53,702 nt of DNA from an uncultured Pseudomonadota bacterium (GTDB lineage Bacteria; Pseudomonadota; Gammaproteobacteria; Burkholderiales; SG8-39): assembly GCA_903909415.1 (NCBI GenBank), contig CAIVVS010000009.1, positions 1 through 53,702 of the forward strand, read 5' to 3'. Within the stretch, counting starts at the first letter, position 1. Every line of letters begins with the position of its first letter. Under the pieces are notes generated by a model. It had not been told where the DNA came from. It saw nothing but the letters and a program-made list of their open reading frames with translations, and did no database searches. This document shows positions 32,265 through 40,775 of the stretch, in pieces. Position numbers and translations under genes: made by a program.

Positions 32265-33461
32265 TCAGTGCGCGGCGCCGCTGAAATCCTGCGGAATCCT
32301 GCATTCGGCGACACGCACGCGCCGCACCGCTGCAGGGGTGTTCCTGCTGCGCCCGACGAAACGCGGCACGCCGTCGGTCACCACCGCCGCGACCGCGGCG
32401 ATGTCCCCATTGGCGATCGACGACAGCGCGTCGTTGCGCGACCCACCGACGCAGGCGTCCAGCAGCACCACGTCAGCGTCGCGGCCCGCCGCGATGAAGC
32501 CTGAGTTGAGCCTGTAGGTGCGCGCGTTGTTGCCGGTTGCCGCGGCGATGGCCGCTTCCGGGGCAACGCCCGCAAGGCTCGCCAGGTGCGTGATGGTGTA
32601 CATGATGCCCAGCGGCATGATCCCGGACCCGGTCGGCGTGTCGGTGGCGATGAGCAGGCGGTCGAACTGCCCGGCGTCGCGCACCAGGTCCGATATCAGC
32701 AGCGTGGTGCGCAGGTTGCCGGCGGTGCAGACCTGCAGCGCCATGTCGGATTCGTTCACCAGCCGGGGATAGTCCGCGTCGGGCATGGCCACCGGCCCGC
32801 CGTTGACGTGGAAGGACACGTGCGGCTTGATCGCCAGCAGGTGGTCCGCCCAGATGCCCGAGCTGCCCGGGATCGAAGACCCACCGGTGTGGACCATGGT
32901 GATCATGCCGTGCTTGCGCGCCCAGGCAATCATGGGGCCGTAATCGTAGGGCGTGGCGACGGCGCCGAAGCCGGCCTTCGCCAGCCATACGCCCTTGGAG
33001 GCCACCTCCGCGAAGTCGGCTTCGGTCAGGCCCGGTTCCATGATGATGGACCCGGCCCATACGCGCATGCCACCCGGGCGGAAGTGCTCGAAGCACTTCA
33101 TCGCCGCCACGGCCAGCGCCTTGACGCCCTCCGGGTCCTTGGGGCGCCCGGGCACGTGCACCTCGCTCGCGCTGATCGAGGTGGTCACCCCGCCGTGCAC
33201 GTAGCTCTCGAGGAAGCCCACCGTCTTCTGGCGCGGCGTGTAGTCGCCGAAGGTGTTGTGGACCTGGGAGTCGATCAGTCCCGGCACCGCGGTGGTGCCG
33301 TCGGCATCGATCACGACGTCGCAGGAGGCCAGTTCGGCTCCCGGCACGTGGCCGGCAGCGACGATGCGGCCGGCCTCCATGAGGATCGAATCCCCCTCGA
33401 CGAACGGGGAGCGCCAGTCGCCGCTGACGATGCGGCCTATGTTGGTTATCGCAAGTTTCAT
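32265..33461 (-). CDS. Enamidase-like amidohydrolase
   Basis: A 398-residue amidohydrolase. IGRIVSGDWRSPFVEGD, GDYTPRQKTVGF, VHVPGRPKDPEGVKALA, HTGGSSIPGSS, HVNGGPVAM and IMPLGIMYTITHLASL track closely, from memory, with enamidase of Eubacterium barkeri. That enzyme opens 6-oxo-1,4,5,6-tetrahydronicotinate in nicotinate fermentation. Metal ligands seen: His68, His191, His218 and Asp274. Two positions differ: the first His of HxH is Gln66 (DSQVHN), and the bridging Glu is replaced by Lys162 (a carboxylated Lys is a common substitute). The regulator-like CNB gene is 7 bp upstream. The substrate is probably a cyclic amide or enamide. Confidence 0.85.
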   Translation of the reverse strand: MKLAITNIGRIVSGDWRSPFVEGDSILMEAGRIVAAGHVPGAELASCDVVIDADGTTAVPGLIDSQVHNTFGDYTPRQKTVGFLESYVHGGVTTSISASEVHVPGRPKDPEGVKALAVAAMKCFEHFRPGGMRVWAGSIIMEPGLTEADFAEVASKGVWLAKAGFGAVATPYDYGPMIAWARKHGMITMVHTGGSSIPGSSGIWADHLLAIKPHVSFHVNGGPVAMPDADYPRLVNESDMALQVCTAGNLRTTLLISDLVRDAGQFDRLLIATDTPTGSGIMPLGIMYTITHLASLAGVAPEAAIAAATGNNARTYRLNSGFIAAGRDADVVLLDACVGGSRNDALSSIANGDIAAVAAVVTDGVPRFVGRSRNTPAAVRRVRVAECRIPQDFSGAAH

Positions 33462-33468
33462 GGCGCGC

Positions 33469-34011
33469 TCACCGGAACGCCGCGTCGGAATCGCGGTCCA
33501 TGTAGGACATCAGCTTGGCGCTGGTCTGGCGCAGGCGCTGGGAGAGCATCTGGACCAGCTCCATCAGGATCTTGGAGCCCAGGATGGGCTGCTCGAGGAT
33601 GATGCGCGCCAGGCTGTCGCGGGTGAGGACCGCGAGCGTGGTGCGCTCCTCGGCAGCGACGCAGGTGGCGAAGCGCGGCTCGCCGTCGATCATGGACATC
33701 TCCCCCAGTGTGTCGCCCGGATCGATCACGGCGATCAGGCGCGGTGCGTTCCAGCGGTCCTGCTTGAACACCTCGATGCGGCCCTGGATCAGCAGCAGCA
33801 TGAAGTCGCCCGGGTCGCCCTCGCGCAGCACCTCGATGCCGGCCGTGGCGCGGTAGACCTGCATGAAGTGGCTGAGCTGCCGGATCTCGGCGAGCGTGAA
33901 GTTCTCGAACAGCGGCGAGTGCGCGATCATGCCGTGGATCTGCGAGGCGAACTCGGTCGCGTCGCCCATCGGCTCCAGGTGCGGCAGTCGCTGCTCGTTG
34001 TTGTCGGCCAT
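33469..34011 (-). CDS. Cyclic nucleotide-binding domain protein without DNA-binding domain
   Basis: A 180-residue protein. Residues about 35-155 form a cNMP-binding beta-roll: SPLFENFTLAEIRQLSHFM, VLREGDPGDFMLLLIQGRIEVF, and the phosphate-binding cassette GEMSMIDGEPRFATCVA with its Arg. The C-terminus is a helix only, with no helix-turn-helix, so it is not a Crp-type transcription factor. ATG 34011 precedes MADNNEQR; an upstream ATG at 34035 is possible. The enamidase-like gene follows after 7 bp, which suggests co-expression, though such proteins are widespread and may be unrelated to the pathway. Confidence 0.85.
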   Translation of the reverse strand: MADNNEQRLPHLEPMGDATEFASQIHGMIAHSPLFENFTLAEIRQLSHFMQVYRATAGIEVLREGDPGDFMLLLIQGRIEVFKQDRWNAPRLIAVIDPGDTLGEMSMIDGEPRFATCVAAEERTTLAVLTRDSLARIILEQPILGSKILMELVQMLSQRLRQTSAKLMSYMDRDSDAAFR

Positions 34012-34145
34012 GTCGCTTGTCCCGGCTCCCTGCACGCGCGGCCCGCTGGCGGTCGGCCGGCGGGAGCTTCGGGGATTATGCCGAAGTTTGCCGCGGCCCC
34101 GCGCGTGCCCACCCGCCGCCGCGCGGCGCGCCGGGGCCAGCCGGG

Positions 34146-34165
34146 CTCAGTACAGCTCAGTACAG
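34146..34165. repeat. Perfect 10-bp tandem duplication across a stop codon
   Basis: CTCAGTACAG occurs twice in direct succession. On the minus strand it duplicates the last Leu-Tyr-stop codons of the UbiA-type gene, so the second copy lies in the spacer. Confidence 0.8.
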
Positions 34166-35038
34166 GATGGCGAGCACCACGACCAGCCAAGCCGCCACGG
34201 CGCCGGCGAGGTACGGGTCGCGCGGCAGCTCCGAGGCCGGGTCGGCCCCGCCACCCCGGTGGTACACCATGAACCAGTAGCGGAACACGCCGAACAGCAC
34301 GAAGGGCAGCGTCCACACCAGCCCGGCCGTGCCGTGCAGCTCGACGGTGGACGCGTCCACGGTGTACAGCCCGTAGCAGACCACGGCCAGCATGCCGCTT
34401 GCACCCACCATGCGGTCCAGCAGCGGGCCGTCATAGTCCGCCAGCGCCGGCCGGCGCTCGCCCTCCTCCACCGACACCAGCTCGGCGCGCCGCTTGCAGA
34501 AGCCCAGGAACAGCGTGACCATCAGGCCGCACAGCAGCAGCCAGCGCGACGGCTCGATGCCGATCCCCAGCGTGCCGGCCAGCAGGCGGAGCATGAAGCC
34601 GGCGGCGATGATGAACACGTCCAGGATGGCCACGTGCTTCAGCCCCGCGCTGTAGGCCACGTTCAGGAACAGGTAGGCCAGCAGGATGGCCAGGGCACGC
34701 GGGGAAGCGGCCGAAGCCAGCGCCAGCGCGGCCAGCGCCAGCACCAGCGCGAAGGCGCCCGCCGTGCGCACGCTGATCGCGCCGCTGGCCAAAGGCCTTG
34801 CGCGCTTGTCGGGGTGGGCGCGGTCGGCCTCGCGATCGGCGATGTCGTTCAGCGAGTAAACGGCGCTGGACATCAGGCCGAAGGCGGCAAACACCAGCGC
34901 GGCTTCGGCCAGCACCGCCGGCTCGCCCCACTGGCGGGCGAACAGCAGTCCCACCAGCACGAAGCCGTTCTTGACCCACTGGTAGGGGCGCGCCAGGCGC
35001 CACAGCGAGGCGGGGATGCCGGGGCGCGCGTCGGCCAT
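34157..35038 (-). CDS. UbiA-family polyprenyl transferase, decaprenyl-phosphate phosphoribosyltransferase-like
   Basis: A 293-residue membrane protein with about eight membrane segments. RLARPYQWVKNGFVLVGLLF and the Mg-binding SLNDIADREADRAHPDKRARPLASG match the subgroup that transfers phosphoribose to polyprenyl phosphate (DPPR synthase-like). FLGFCKRRAELV and FRYWFMVYHR are further subgroup blocks. The start ATG is 3 bp after the stop of the glycosyltransferase gene and lacks a clear ribosome site, so translation is probably coupled. The pair suggests lipid-linked pentose or other sugar modification of the envelope. Confidence 0.85.
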   Translation of the reverse strand: MADARPGIPASLWRLARPYQWVKNGFVLVGLLFARQWGEPAVLAEAALVFAAFGLMSSAVYSLNDIADREADRAHPDKRARPLASGAISVRTAGAFALVLALAALALASAASPRALAILLAYLFLNVAYSAGLKHVAILDVFIIAAGFMLRLLAGTLGIGIEPSRWLLLCGLMVTLFLGFCKRRAELVSVEEGERRPALADYDGPLLDRMVGASGMLAVVCYGLYTVDASTVELHGTAGLVWTLPFVLFGVFRYWFMVYHRGGGADPASELPRDPYLAGAVAAWLVVVLAILY

Positions 35039-35043
35039 CGTGG

Positions 35044-36651
35044 TCAGCGCTGCCGCACCGGGCAGTACGGCGCGTCGAAATAGCGCTCGCAGAAGTAGCA
35101 CGAGCCCTGCGGCAGGAAGGCCGGGATCCGGTAGTAGCGCTCGCGCAACAGCGCCAGCACCCGGTCGCGGTAGGCCGGGTAGTCGAAGCCGCGTCCGAGC
35201 ACCAGGTGGAAGGTGACGCCCTCGACGGTGAAGGTCCGGAACTCCACCGAGCGGAAGTACGGCCGGTAATCCTCCATGCGCGGCGGGTTCTTGCGGAACA
35301 CGAGGATGTCGCGCCCGGCCAGGCGCCGGAAGTCGGTCATGATGTCGTCGTGGCGCGCGTGGGTGGAACCCTCGCCGAACACGAACACGTAGCGACCGGC
35401 GTAGTGCGACAGCGTGACCGCCGGCGAGTAGCCGTCCGCGGCGAACTCGAAGCCCTGCCCGTTGCGCTCCATCTCGCGCACCACGTCGTGGATGCGGAAG
35501 TGGAACACGATGCCGTCGTGCCAGCGGGTCGGCTTCCACAGGTCCAGCGGCGCGGCCATGATCGCCGCCACCACGACGACATGGACCAGCGCGAACGCCG
35601 CCAGCCAGCGCACCGAGGCGCGCAGCTGGCGCGCATCCAGCGCGAAGAAGCAGGCGCAGAAGAACAGCGGCACGAAGGACAGCACCCAGTGCAGGCCGAT
35701 GGTCTTGGGCACCGACAGCACGGCGAAGAGCAGCAGTGGCACGCCGCTCACCACGGCAAAGAAGCGCATCGACGGGTCCGCGCGCCACGCGGCGAGGCGG
35801 CCGGGCTGGCGCGCAAGCCGCCACAGCTGCCACATCGCGACCGGCGAGAGCACGTAGAGCAGCGTGGCCGCGTAGACCAGCGGCGTCTTCCAGGAAGCGC
35901 CGGCGTCGTCGTGGCGGTTGTAGACGTTGAACATCACGTTGGCCCAGCAGTTCTGCCAGTTCCAGCCGACGTTGACCGCGACGAAGGGCACGGCGCAGGC
36001 CGCGACGATGAACAGGCCGCCCCAGCGGCGCGAGCCGCGCGGCGAGGCCAGCACCTGCACGCAGTAGGCGAAGGCCAGCAGCACCGCAAAGTACTTGGAC
36101 AGCAGCGCGAGGCCCAGCAGCACCCCGGCGACCGCATACCAGCGCGCGCCGCTGCCGCCCCCGGCGCGACACTCGGCCCTCCAGTAGGCGATGGCGGAGG
36201 CCGCCGAGAACAGCACCAGCGGCGTGTCGGTGGTAATGAACACGTTCCACACTTCCACCGGCACCAGCAGCAGCGCGCAGGCCGCGAGCGCCGCGCGCTC
36301 CGCATCGATGCGCCGCAGCGCGAGCCACACCATCAGCGCGAGCGCGCCGGGCAGCAGGGTCGAGGGCAGGCGCGCGAGCCAGGCCTGGTCGGCCAGCGCC
36401 GCGAGCGGCCCCGCCTGCAGCAGCGCGAGCCACCAGCCGACCATGGGCGGATGGTCGTAGAAACCGAAGTCCGGCCGCGTGCCCCAGACCTGGAAGTACG
36501 CCTCGTCACCGGTGAAGGGAAACACCGCCGCCAGCCACAACCGGAAGGCGAGCGTCGCGAGCAGCGCGCTGGCCAGCCACCGCGCCGCCTGACGGGCATC
36601 AGGGGACGGGGACGGCGTGGCGGGAGGGAATGGGGGCGCGGCGTCGCTCAT
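35044..36651 (-). CDS. ArnT/PMT-like membrane glycosyltransferase (GT83/GT39 type)
   Basis: A 535-residue protein with 11-12 membrane segments. PFTGDEAYFQVWGTRPDFGFYDHPPMVGWW is the first periplasmic loop with the Asp-Glu-Ala-Tyr catalytic motif and the YDHPP motif of undecaprenyl-phosphate-sugar transferases. The soluble C-terminal part has SCYFCERYFDAPYCPV with three cysteines. It would move a sugar from a polyprenyl phosphate carrier to lipid A or another envelope acceptor. It is followed 5 bp later by the UbiA-type gene, which may make the carrier-linked donor. Confidence 0.88.
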   Translation of the reverse strand: MSDAAPPFPPATPSPSPDARQAARWLASALLATLAFRLWLAAVFPFTGDEAYFQVWGTRPDFGFYDHPPMVGWWLALLQAGPLAALADQAWLARLPSTLLPGALALMVWLALRRIDAERAALAACALLLVPVEVWNVFITTDTPLVLFSAASAIAYWRAECRAGGGSGARWYAVAGVLLGLALLSKYFAVLLAFAYCVQVLASPRGSRRWGGLFIVAACAVPFVAVNVGWNWQNCWANVMFNVYNRHDDAGASWKTPLVYAATLLYVLSPVAMWQLWRLARQPGRLAAWRADPSMRFFAVVSGVPLLLFAVLSVPKTIGLHWVLSFVPLFFCACFFALDARQLRASVRWLAAFALVHVVVVAAIMAAPLDLWKPTRWHDGIVFHFRIHDVVREMERNGQGFEFAADGYSPAVTLSHYAGRYVFVFGEGSTHARHDDIMTDFRRLAGRDILVFRKNPPRMEDYRPYFRSVEFRTFTVEGVTFHLVLGRGFDYPAYRDRVLALLRERYYRIPAFLPQGSCYFCERYFDAPYCPVRQR

Positions 36652-36684
36652 GTCGGTAGCGCCCGGCGGCGGCGCAGGCTGCGA

Positions 36685-37449
36685 TTATAGGCCGCGCACC
36701 ACCAGCGACAGGCCCGATACCACGAGCAGGCCGTAGACCACGCGGCGGATCGCCTCCACCGGCAGGCGGTCGTGCAGCAGGTTGCCCAGGCGCATGCCGA
36801 CCAGCGCCAGCGGCAGCATCAGCAGCATGAGGGTGAACAGCCCGTCCTGGGTGATGAAGCCGGCGAGCCCGTAGAGCACCATGCGGATGAAGTTGCTCAC
36901 CATGACGATCACGTTCATGGTGGCGCGCATCTCGCTCTTGTCGCCGCCGCGCCGGCTGAGGTACATGATGTAGGCCACGCCGCCTATGCCGAACAGCGCC
37001 GAGAGCAGGCCGCCCGCGAGGCTCGCGGGAACGGCCCACCATGCGCTGATGCGGCTGGTGCCGAGGCGGTCCGCGCTGCCGGCCAGCCCGTAGGCGCACA
37101 CCACCAGGCCCAGCGCGACCATCAGCACGCGGTCGCGCAGGCTGGTAAGCAGCAGCACGCCCGCGACCAGGCCGACCAGCATCCCGGGAAGCATGCGCAG
37201 CAGCTCGCCCCGCAGCGCGCGGGCATGGGTGCGGCTGGACAGCGCGAGGCCGGCGATGGTGTCCAGCAGCGTCTGGTAGGGAATGACGAACTGCAGCGGC
37301 ATGAAGTGCGCGAACACCGGCGTGCTGATCACCGCCGAGCCGAAGCCGGTCAGGCCGAACACCACGTAGCCCAGCAGCGTGAGCGGCACCTGCACCCACA
37401 GCACCACCGCGGGGATCGCGTCCCAGCCCGCGGACAGCCACTCCTGCAT
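36685..37449 (-). CDS. TauE/SafE-family sulfite/anion exporter
   Basis: A 254-residue membrane protein with about eight membrane segments in two repeats. FGLTGFGSAVISTPVFAHF and the second-half GGLLSALFGIGGVAYIMYLSRRGGDK are the paired TauE/SafE signatures. Family members export sulfite, sulfoacetate or similar anions. It is 33 bp after the DAHP synthase gene and so may be read from the same attenuated promoter, although no functional link is obvious. Confidence 0.88.
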   Translation of the reverse strand: MQEWLSAGWDAIPAVVLWVQVPLTLLGYVVFGLTGFGSAVISTPVFAHFMPLQFVIPYQTLLDTIAGLALSSRTHARALRGELLRMLPGMLVGLVAGVLLLTSLRDRVLMVALGLVVCAYGLAGSADRLGTSRISAWWAVPASLAGGLLSALFGIGGVAYIMYLSRRGGDKSEMRATMNVIVMVSNFIRMVLYGLAGFITQDGLFTLMLLMLPLALVGMRLGNLLHDRLPVEAIRRVVYGLLVVSGLSLVVRGL

Positions 37450-37482
37450 CGGGATCGCGCCCCTCCCCCGCCGGCTCGCCCG

Positions 37483-38613
37483 TTACTTCGCCCTGGACTT
37501 GCGCTTGCGCCGCTGGCGCACCGCGCCGGCGAGTTCGTCCAGCAGCGGGACGCTGTCCTCCCAGGACAGGCAGGGGTCGGTGATGCTCTGGCCGTAGGCC
37601 AACTCGCGCCCGGGCTTGAGGTCCTGGCGCCCGCCCTTGAGGTGGGACTCCACCATCAGGCCGACGATGTTGCGGTCGCCCGCGGACACGCGGCGCGCGA
37701 TCTCGGCCGACACGTCGCGCTGCTTCTCGTGCTTCTTCTCGGCGTTGGCATGGCTGCAGTCCACCATCAGGCGCTCGTTCAGCCCCGCCGCCTCCAGCGC
37801 CTTGACCGCCTCGGCCACGCTGGCCTCGTCGTAGTTCGGGGCCTTGCCCCCGCGCAGGATCACGTGGCAGTCCGGGTTGCCCTTGGTCTCGACGATCGCC
37901 ACCTGCCCGTTCTTGTGCACCGACAGGAACTGGTGCGGCCGGCGCGCGGCGAGGATGGCGTCCACCGCGATCTTCACGTTGCCGTCGGTGCCGTTCTTGA
38001 AGCCGATCGGCGCGGACAGCCCCGAGGCGAGTTCGCGGTGCACCTGCGATTCGGTGGTGCGGGCGCCGATCGCACCCCAGCTGATCAGGTCGCCGATGTA
38101 CTGCGGCGAGATCGTGTCCAGGAACTCCGAGCCGGCCGGCACGCCCGCCTGGTTGATCTTGAGCAGCAGGTCGCGGGCGATGCGCAGCCCCTCGTCGATG
38201 CGGAAGCTCTCGTCCAGGTACGGGTCGTTGATCAGGCCCTTCCATCCCACGGTGGTGCGCGGCTTCTCGAAATAGACACGCATCACCACCTCGAGGTCTC
38301 CGGCGAGGCGCTCGCGCTCCGCGGCCAGCCGCGCGGCGTACTCGAGCGCCGCCTTGGGGTCGTGGATCGAGCACGGCCCGATGATCACCAGCAGGCGGTC
38401 GGAGCGACCGTGCAGGATGTCCTTGACCGCCTTGCGCGAGCGCGAGATCAGGCCCTCCACGGGCGTGCCCTGGATGGGGAAGAAGCGGATCAGGTGTTCG
38501 GGTGGCGGCAGGGGCACGATGTTCCGGATTCGTTCGTCGTCGGTTCTGGAGGTACGGTCCGGGGCATTCGCGCCGGCGTAGTTGAGGGCGGACTTCTCTG
38601 TGGTCGGGCTCAT
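37483..38613 (-). CDS. aroG: 3-deoxy-7-phosphoheptulonate synthase (class I DAHP synthase)
   Basis: A 376-residue enzyme condensing phosphoenolpyruvate and erythrose 4-phosphate in the first step of aromatic amino acid synthesis. LLVIIGPCSIHDPKAALEYA, VMRVYFEKPRTTVGWKGLINDP, SDLISWGAIGARTTESQVHRELASG-like and HVILRGGKAPNYD are class I hallmarks. VDCSHANAEKKHEKQ supplies a metal-ligand His. The N-terminal arm (residues 1-50) is the feedback-binding extension of the AroFGH type. The 190-base leader carries a Phe/Tyr attenuator, so feedback by Phe or Tyr is indicated; I cannot tell AroF from AroG. Confidence 0.93.
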   Translation of the reverse strand: MSPTTEKSALNYAGANAPDRTSRTDDERIRNIVPLPPPEHLIRFFPIQGTPVEGLISRSRKAVKDILHGRSDRLLVIIGPCSIHDPKAALEYAARLAAERERLAGDLEVVMRVYFEKPRTTVGWKGLINDPYLDESFRIDEGLRIARDLLLKINQAGVPAGSEFLDTISPQYIGDLISWGAIGARTTESQVHRELASGLSAPIGFKNGTDGNVKIAVDAILAARRPHQFLSVHKNGQVAIVETKGNPDCHVILRGGKAPNYDEASVAEAVKALEAAGLNERLMVDCSHANAEKKHEKQRDVSAEIARRVSAGDRNIVGLMVESHLKGGRQDLKPGRELAYGQSITDPCLSWEDSVPLLDELAGAVRQRRKRKSRAK

Positions 38614-38669
38614 CTGGTTAGCTCGTCTCAGTCAGTGGTCGTGCCGGGGACTGCCTTGTGCGGGGGTGC

Positions 38670-38705
38670 AAAAAAAAACCGCCAGGCTGTCTGCTCTGGC
38701 GGTTT
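38670..38705 (-). terminator. Attenuator terminator of the DAHP synthase leader
   Basis: On the minus strand AAACCGCCAG (38705-38696) pairs perfectly with CTGGCGGTTT (38685-38676) around a 10-base loop and runs into nine Ts (38678-38670). It is 56 bases before the DAHP synthase start codon. CTGGCGG also occurs in the leader peptide codons (38748-38742) and can compete for CCGCCAG, forming the antiterminator. Confidence 0.9.
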
Positions 38706-38727
38706 CTCGGGAATTCGTGGTGCGCGT

Positions 38728-38802
38728 CTACCCGATTTCCTCCGCCAGCGGCCGGGGAAAGCCAAAGTAGCCAAAATAAAAGCGCGCAGCGTTCATGGGC
38801 AT
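38728..38802 (-). CDS. Phe/Tyr-rich leader peptide of the DAHP synthase attenuator
   Basis: An open frame of 24 codons (22 from the second ATG at 38796) ending in TAG 38730-38728. Its centre reads Phe-Tyr-Phe-Gly-Tyr-Phe-Gly-Phe (38781-38758): four TTT and two Tyr codons in eight. The following Leu-Ala-Glu codons contain CTGGCGG, the antiterminator segment. A ribosome stalled for charged tRNA-Phe or tRNA-Tyr leaves that segment free to block the terminator; a ribosome reaching the stop covers it. No strong ribosome-binding site is seen, so which ATG is used is uncertain. Confidence 0.85.
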   Translation of the reverse strand: MPMNAARFYFGYFGFPRPLAEEIG

Positions 38803-38986
38803 CGATTGAAACACACAACCCCGGTGGCTGACAAGTCCGGGGCGGCAATGCGGATTTTGCGATCCTGGCAGCCCGCATCTGGCAGCCGGGATCGCCGAGT
38901 GCTGACCAGCTGCATGCAGGACGTTGCGGCGCGATTTCACGCATGGTATTCACTGCGCGTCTCGTTGACCTCCGGAGGTTCGCCTG

Positions 38987-39967
38987 ATGGGTGCTTCGAT
39001 GAATGCGACGACGATGCTGCCGATCGCGGGGTTCAGGGACGTCTACGACGTCTCCACGGTGGACCGCGCGCTCTCGAAACTTGCGCCGACCGCCAACGAA
39101 GCGCTGCGCGGCACCTACGAGAAGATGTTGAAGTCCGGGGGCACGCGCTTCATGGTCAAGCCCTCCGGCATGCCGGCCATGGACAAGCTCTATGAGGACC
39201 TGCCCAACTTCGGCGAGGTGCTGGACGACATACGCAAGCACGTCGCGCTGGCCGCATCCAGCGAGGACGCCCTCGAATTGCCGCCGATGCTGCTGCTGGG
39301 CGACCCGGGCATCGGCAAGACCCACTTCGGCAGGCGCCTGGCCCAGCTGCTGTCCACCGGCTTCGGCTTCGTCACCATGAGTTCGCTCACCGCCGGCTGG
39401 GTGCTCTCGGGCGCCTCCTCGCAATGGAAGAACGCCAAGCCGGGCAAGGTGTTCGACACCCTGCTGCACGGGGACTACGCCAACCCGGTGATGGTGGTGG
39501 ACGAGATCGACAAGGCCGGCGGCGACAGCCAGTACGACCCGCTGGGCGCGCTCTACTCGCTGCTGGAGATCGACACCTCGCGCAGCTTCGTGGACGAGTT
39601 CGTCGAGCTGCCGATCGATGCTTCGGGCGTGGTCTGGATCGCGACCGCGAACGACGCCTCGCGCATCCCCGAGCCCATCCTCAACCGCATGAACGTCTAC
39701 GAGATCGAGCCGCCCGACCAGGCCGGCTCGGCGCGCATCGCGCAGTCCATCTACGCCGAGATCCGCGGCTCGCACGACTGGGGCAGGCGCTTCCCGGGGG
39801 AGCTGGGCGAGTCGGCGCTGGAACGCGTGGCCGGCCTGTCACCGCGCGAGATGCGCCGCGCGGTGCTCAACGCCTTCGGCAACGCCAAGCTGGCGGGCCG
39901 CGACGTGATCTACGCGGAGGATGTGGACGAGAGCCGCAGCGCGCGCAAGGCGCGCATCGGCTTCTAG
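38987..39967 (+). CDS. AAA-family ATPase (Lon-like AAA module without protease domain)
   Basis: A 326-residue protein. Walker A is GDPGIGKT (residues 105-112) and Walker B is VMVVDEID (about 168-175). Sensor 1 is in WIATANDASRIPEPILNRM, which also carries the arginine finger region. The small helical domain has LSPREMRRAVLNAFGNAKLAGR. The ATPase core resembles Lon, but there is no Ser-Lys protease domain, so it may be an unfoldase or remodelling protein. GGAGG eight bases upstream supports ATG 38987. It is divergent from the attenuated aro unit and convergent with the ModA-like gene. Partner unknown. Confidence 0.88.
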   Translation: MGASMNATTMLPIAGFRDVYDVSTVDRALSKLAPTANEALRGTYEKMLKSGGTRFMVKPSGMPAMDKLYEDLPNFGEVLDDIRKHVALAASSEDALELPPMLLLGDPGIGKTHFGRRLAQLLSTGFGFVTMSSLTAGWVLSGASSQWKNAKPGKVFDTLLHGDYANPVMVVDEIDKAGGDSQYDPLGALYSLLEIDTSRSFVDEFVELPIDASGVVWIATANDASRIPEPILNRMNVYEIEPPDQAGSARIAQSIYAEIRGSHDWGRRFPGELGESALERVAGLSPREMRRAVLNAFGNAKLAGRDVIYAEDVDESRSARKARIGF

Positions 39968-40004
39968 CGGCGCAGGTGCGTCGCGCCCCTGCTGGGCGCG
40001 GCGG

Positions 40005-40775
40005 TTACTGCGGAGCGGTGTAGCCCGCCGCCGCCAGGCGTTCGCGCGCCTGCGGACCGGCCAGGTGCCCGATGTAGGCATCGGCCAGGGCGCGGCGGTT
40101 GCCGGCGGGGACCGGCACCGCGACGTACACCGTGTACTTCTGCAACTCGGGCGGCAACGGGCCGACCAGGCGTATGCCCTTGACCGGCAGGATCTCGCTG
40201 ATCTGGTGGATGCCGAGCTCGATCTCGCCGCGTCCCACCGGCTCGACGATGTAGCCGCCCTGCGCCAGCGTTGCCTTGGCATTCACCTCGCTGGCGATGC
40301 CCAGCCGCGCCAGCACCTCGGCCACGTGCTTGCCGCTGGTGCCGGTCTTCGGGTCGATGTACACGATGGACTTCACCGCAAGCAGCGTGCGGCGGAAGGC
40401 GTCCGCGTTGGAGATGTCCGGCAACGGCGCACGCTCGTTCACCGCCACGCCGATGCCGACGCGGGCGATCGCCCGCCCGGCCCCGCGCGGCAGCGTGCCG
40501 GCGGCCTCCAGGGATGCACGCACCTCCTCGGTGACCACCACCACGTCCACCTGCGCACCGGCAGCCAGCGACTTCACCAGGGTGCCCATCGGCTGGTAGT
40601 CCACCTGCGCCGGCTCGCCGCCGGCACCGCGGAAGCTGTCGGTCATGGGCTGCACCAGCGCCTTGGCCGCACCGCCGGAGAGCACCCGCAGCGCCGGCTG
40701 GCCTTGCGCGCCAGCCCAGGCAGACAGGCCGGAAAATGCCAATAAAATCAGCGACTTAATGCATTTTCCGGCCAT
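40005..40775 (-). CDS. ModA-like periplasmic anion-binding protein
   Basis: A 256-residue secreted protein. The signal peptide is LILLAFSGLSAWAGAQG. The mature part has LRVLSGGAAKALVQPMTDSF, AAGAQVDVVVVTEEV, TGTSGKHVAEVLARLG and IELGIHQISEILPVKGI, the type II binding-protein layout of ModA and relatives (S-G-x-A contacts the oxyanion in ModA). No permease or ATPase lies next to it, so transport is uncertain. GAGGAA lies six bases before ATG 40775. The reading frame is continuous, except for two TAG codons, with the end of the upstream MBL gene. Confidence 0.82.
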   Translation of the reverse strand: MAGKCIKSLILLAFSGLSAWAGAQGQPALRVLSGGAAKALVQPMTDSFRGAGGEPAQVDYQPMGTLVKSLAAGAQVDVVVVTEEVRASLEAAGTLPRGAGRAIARVGIGVAVNERAPLPDISNADAFRRTLLAVKSIVYIDPKTGTSGKHVAEVLARLGIASEVNAKATLAQGGYIVEPVGRGEIELGIHQISEILPVKGIRLVGPLPPELQKYTVYVAVPVPAGNRRALADAYIGHLAGPQARERLAAAGYTAPQ

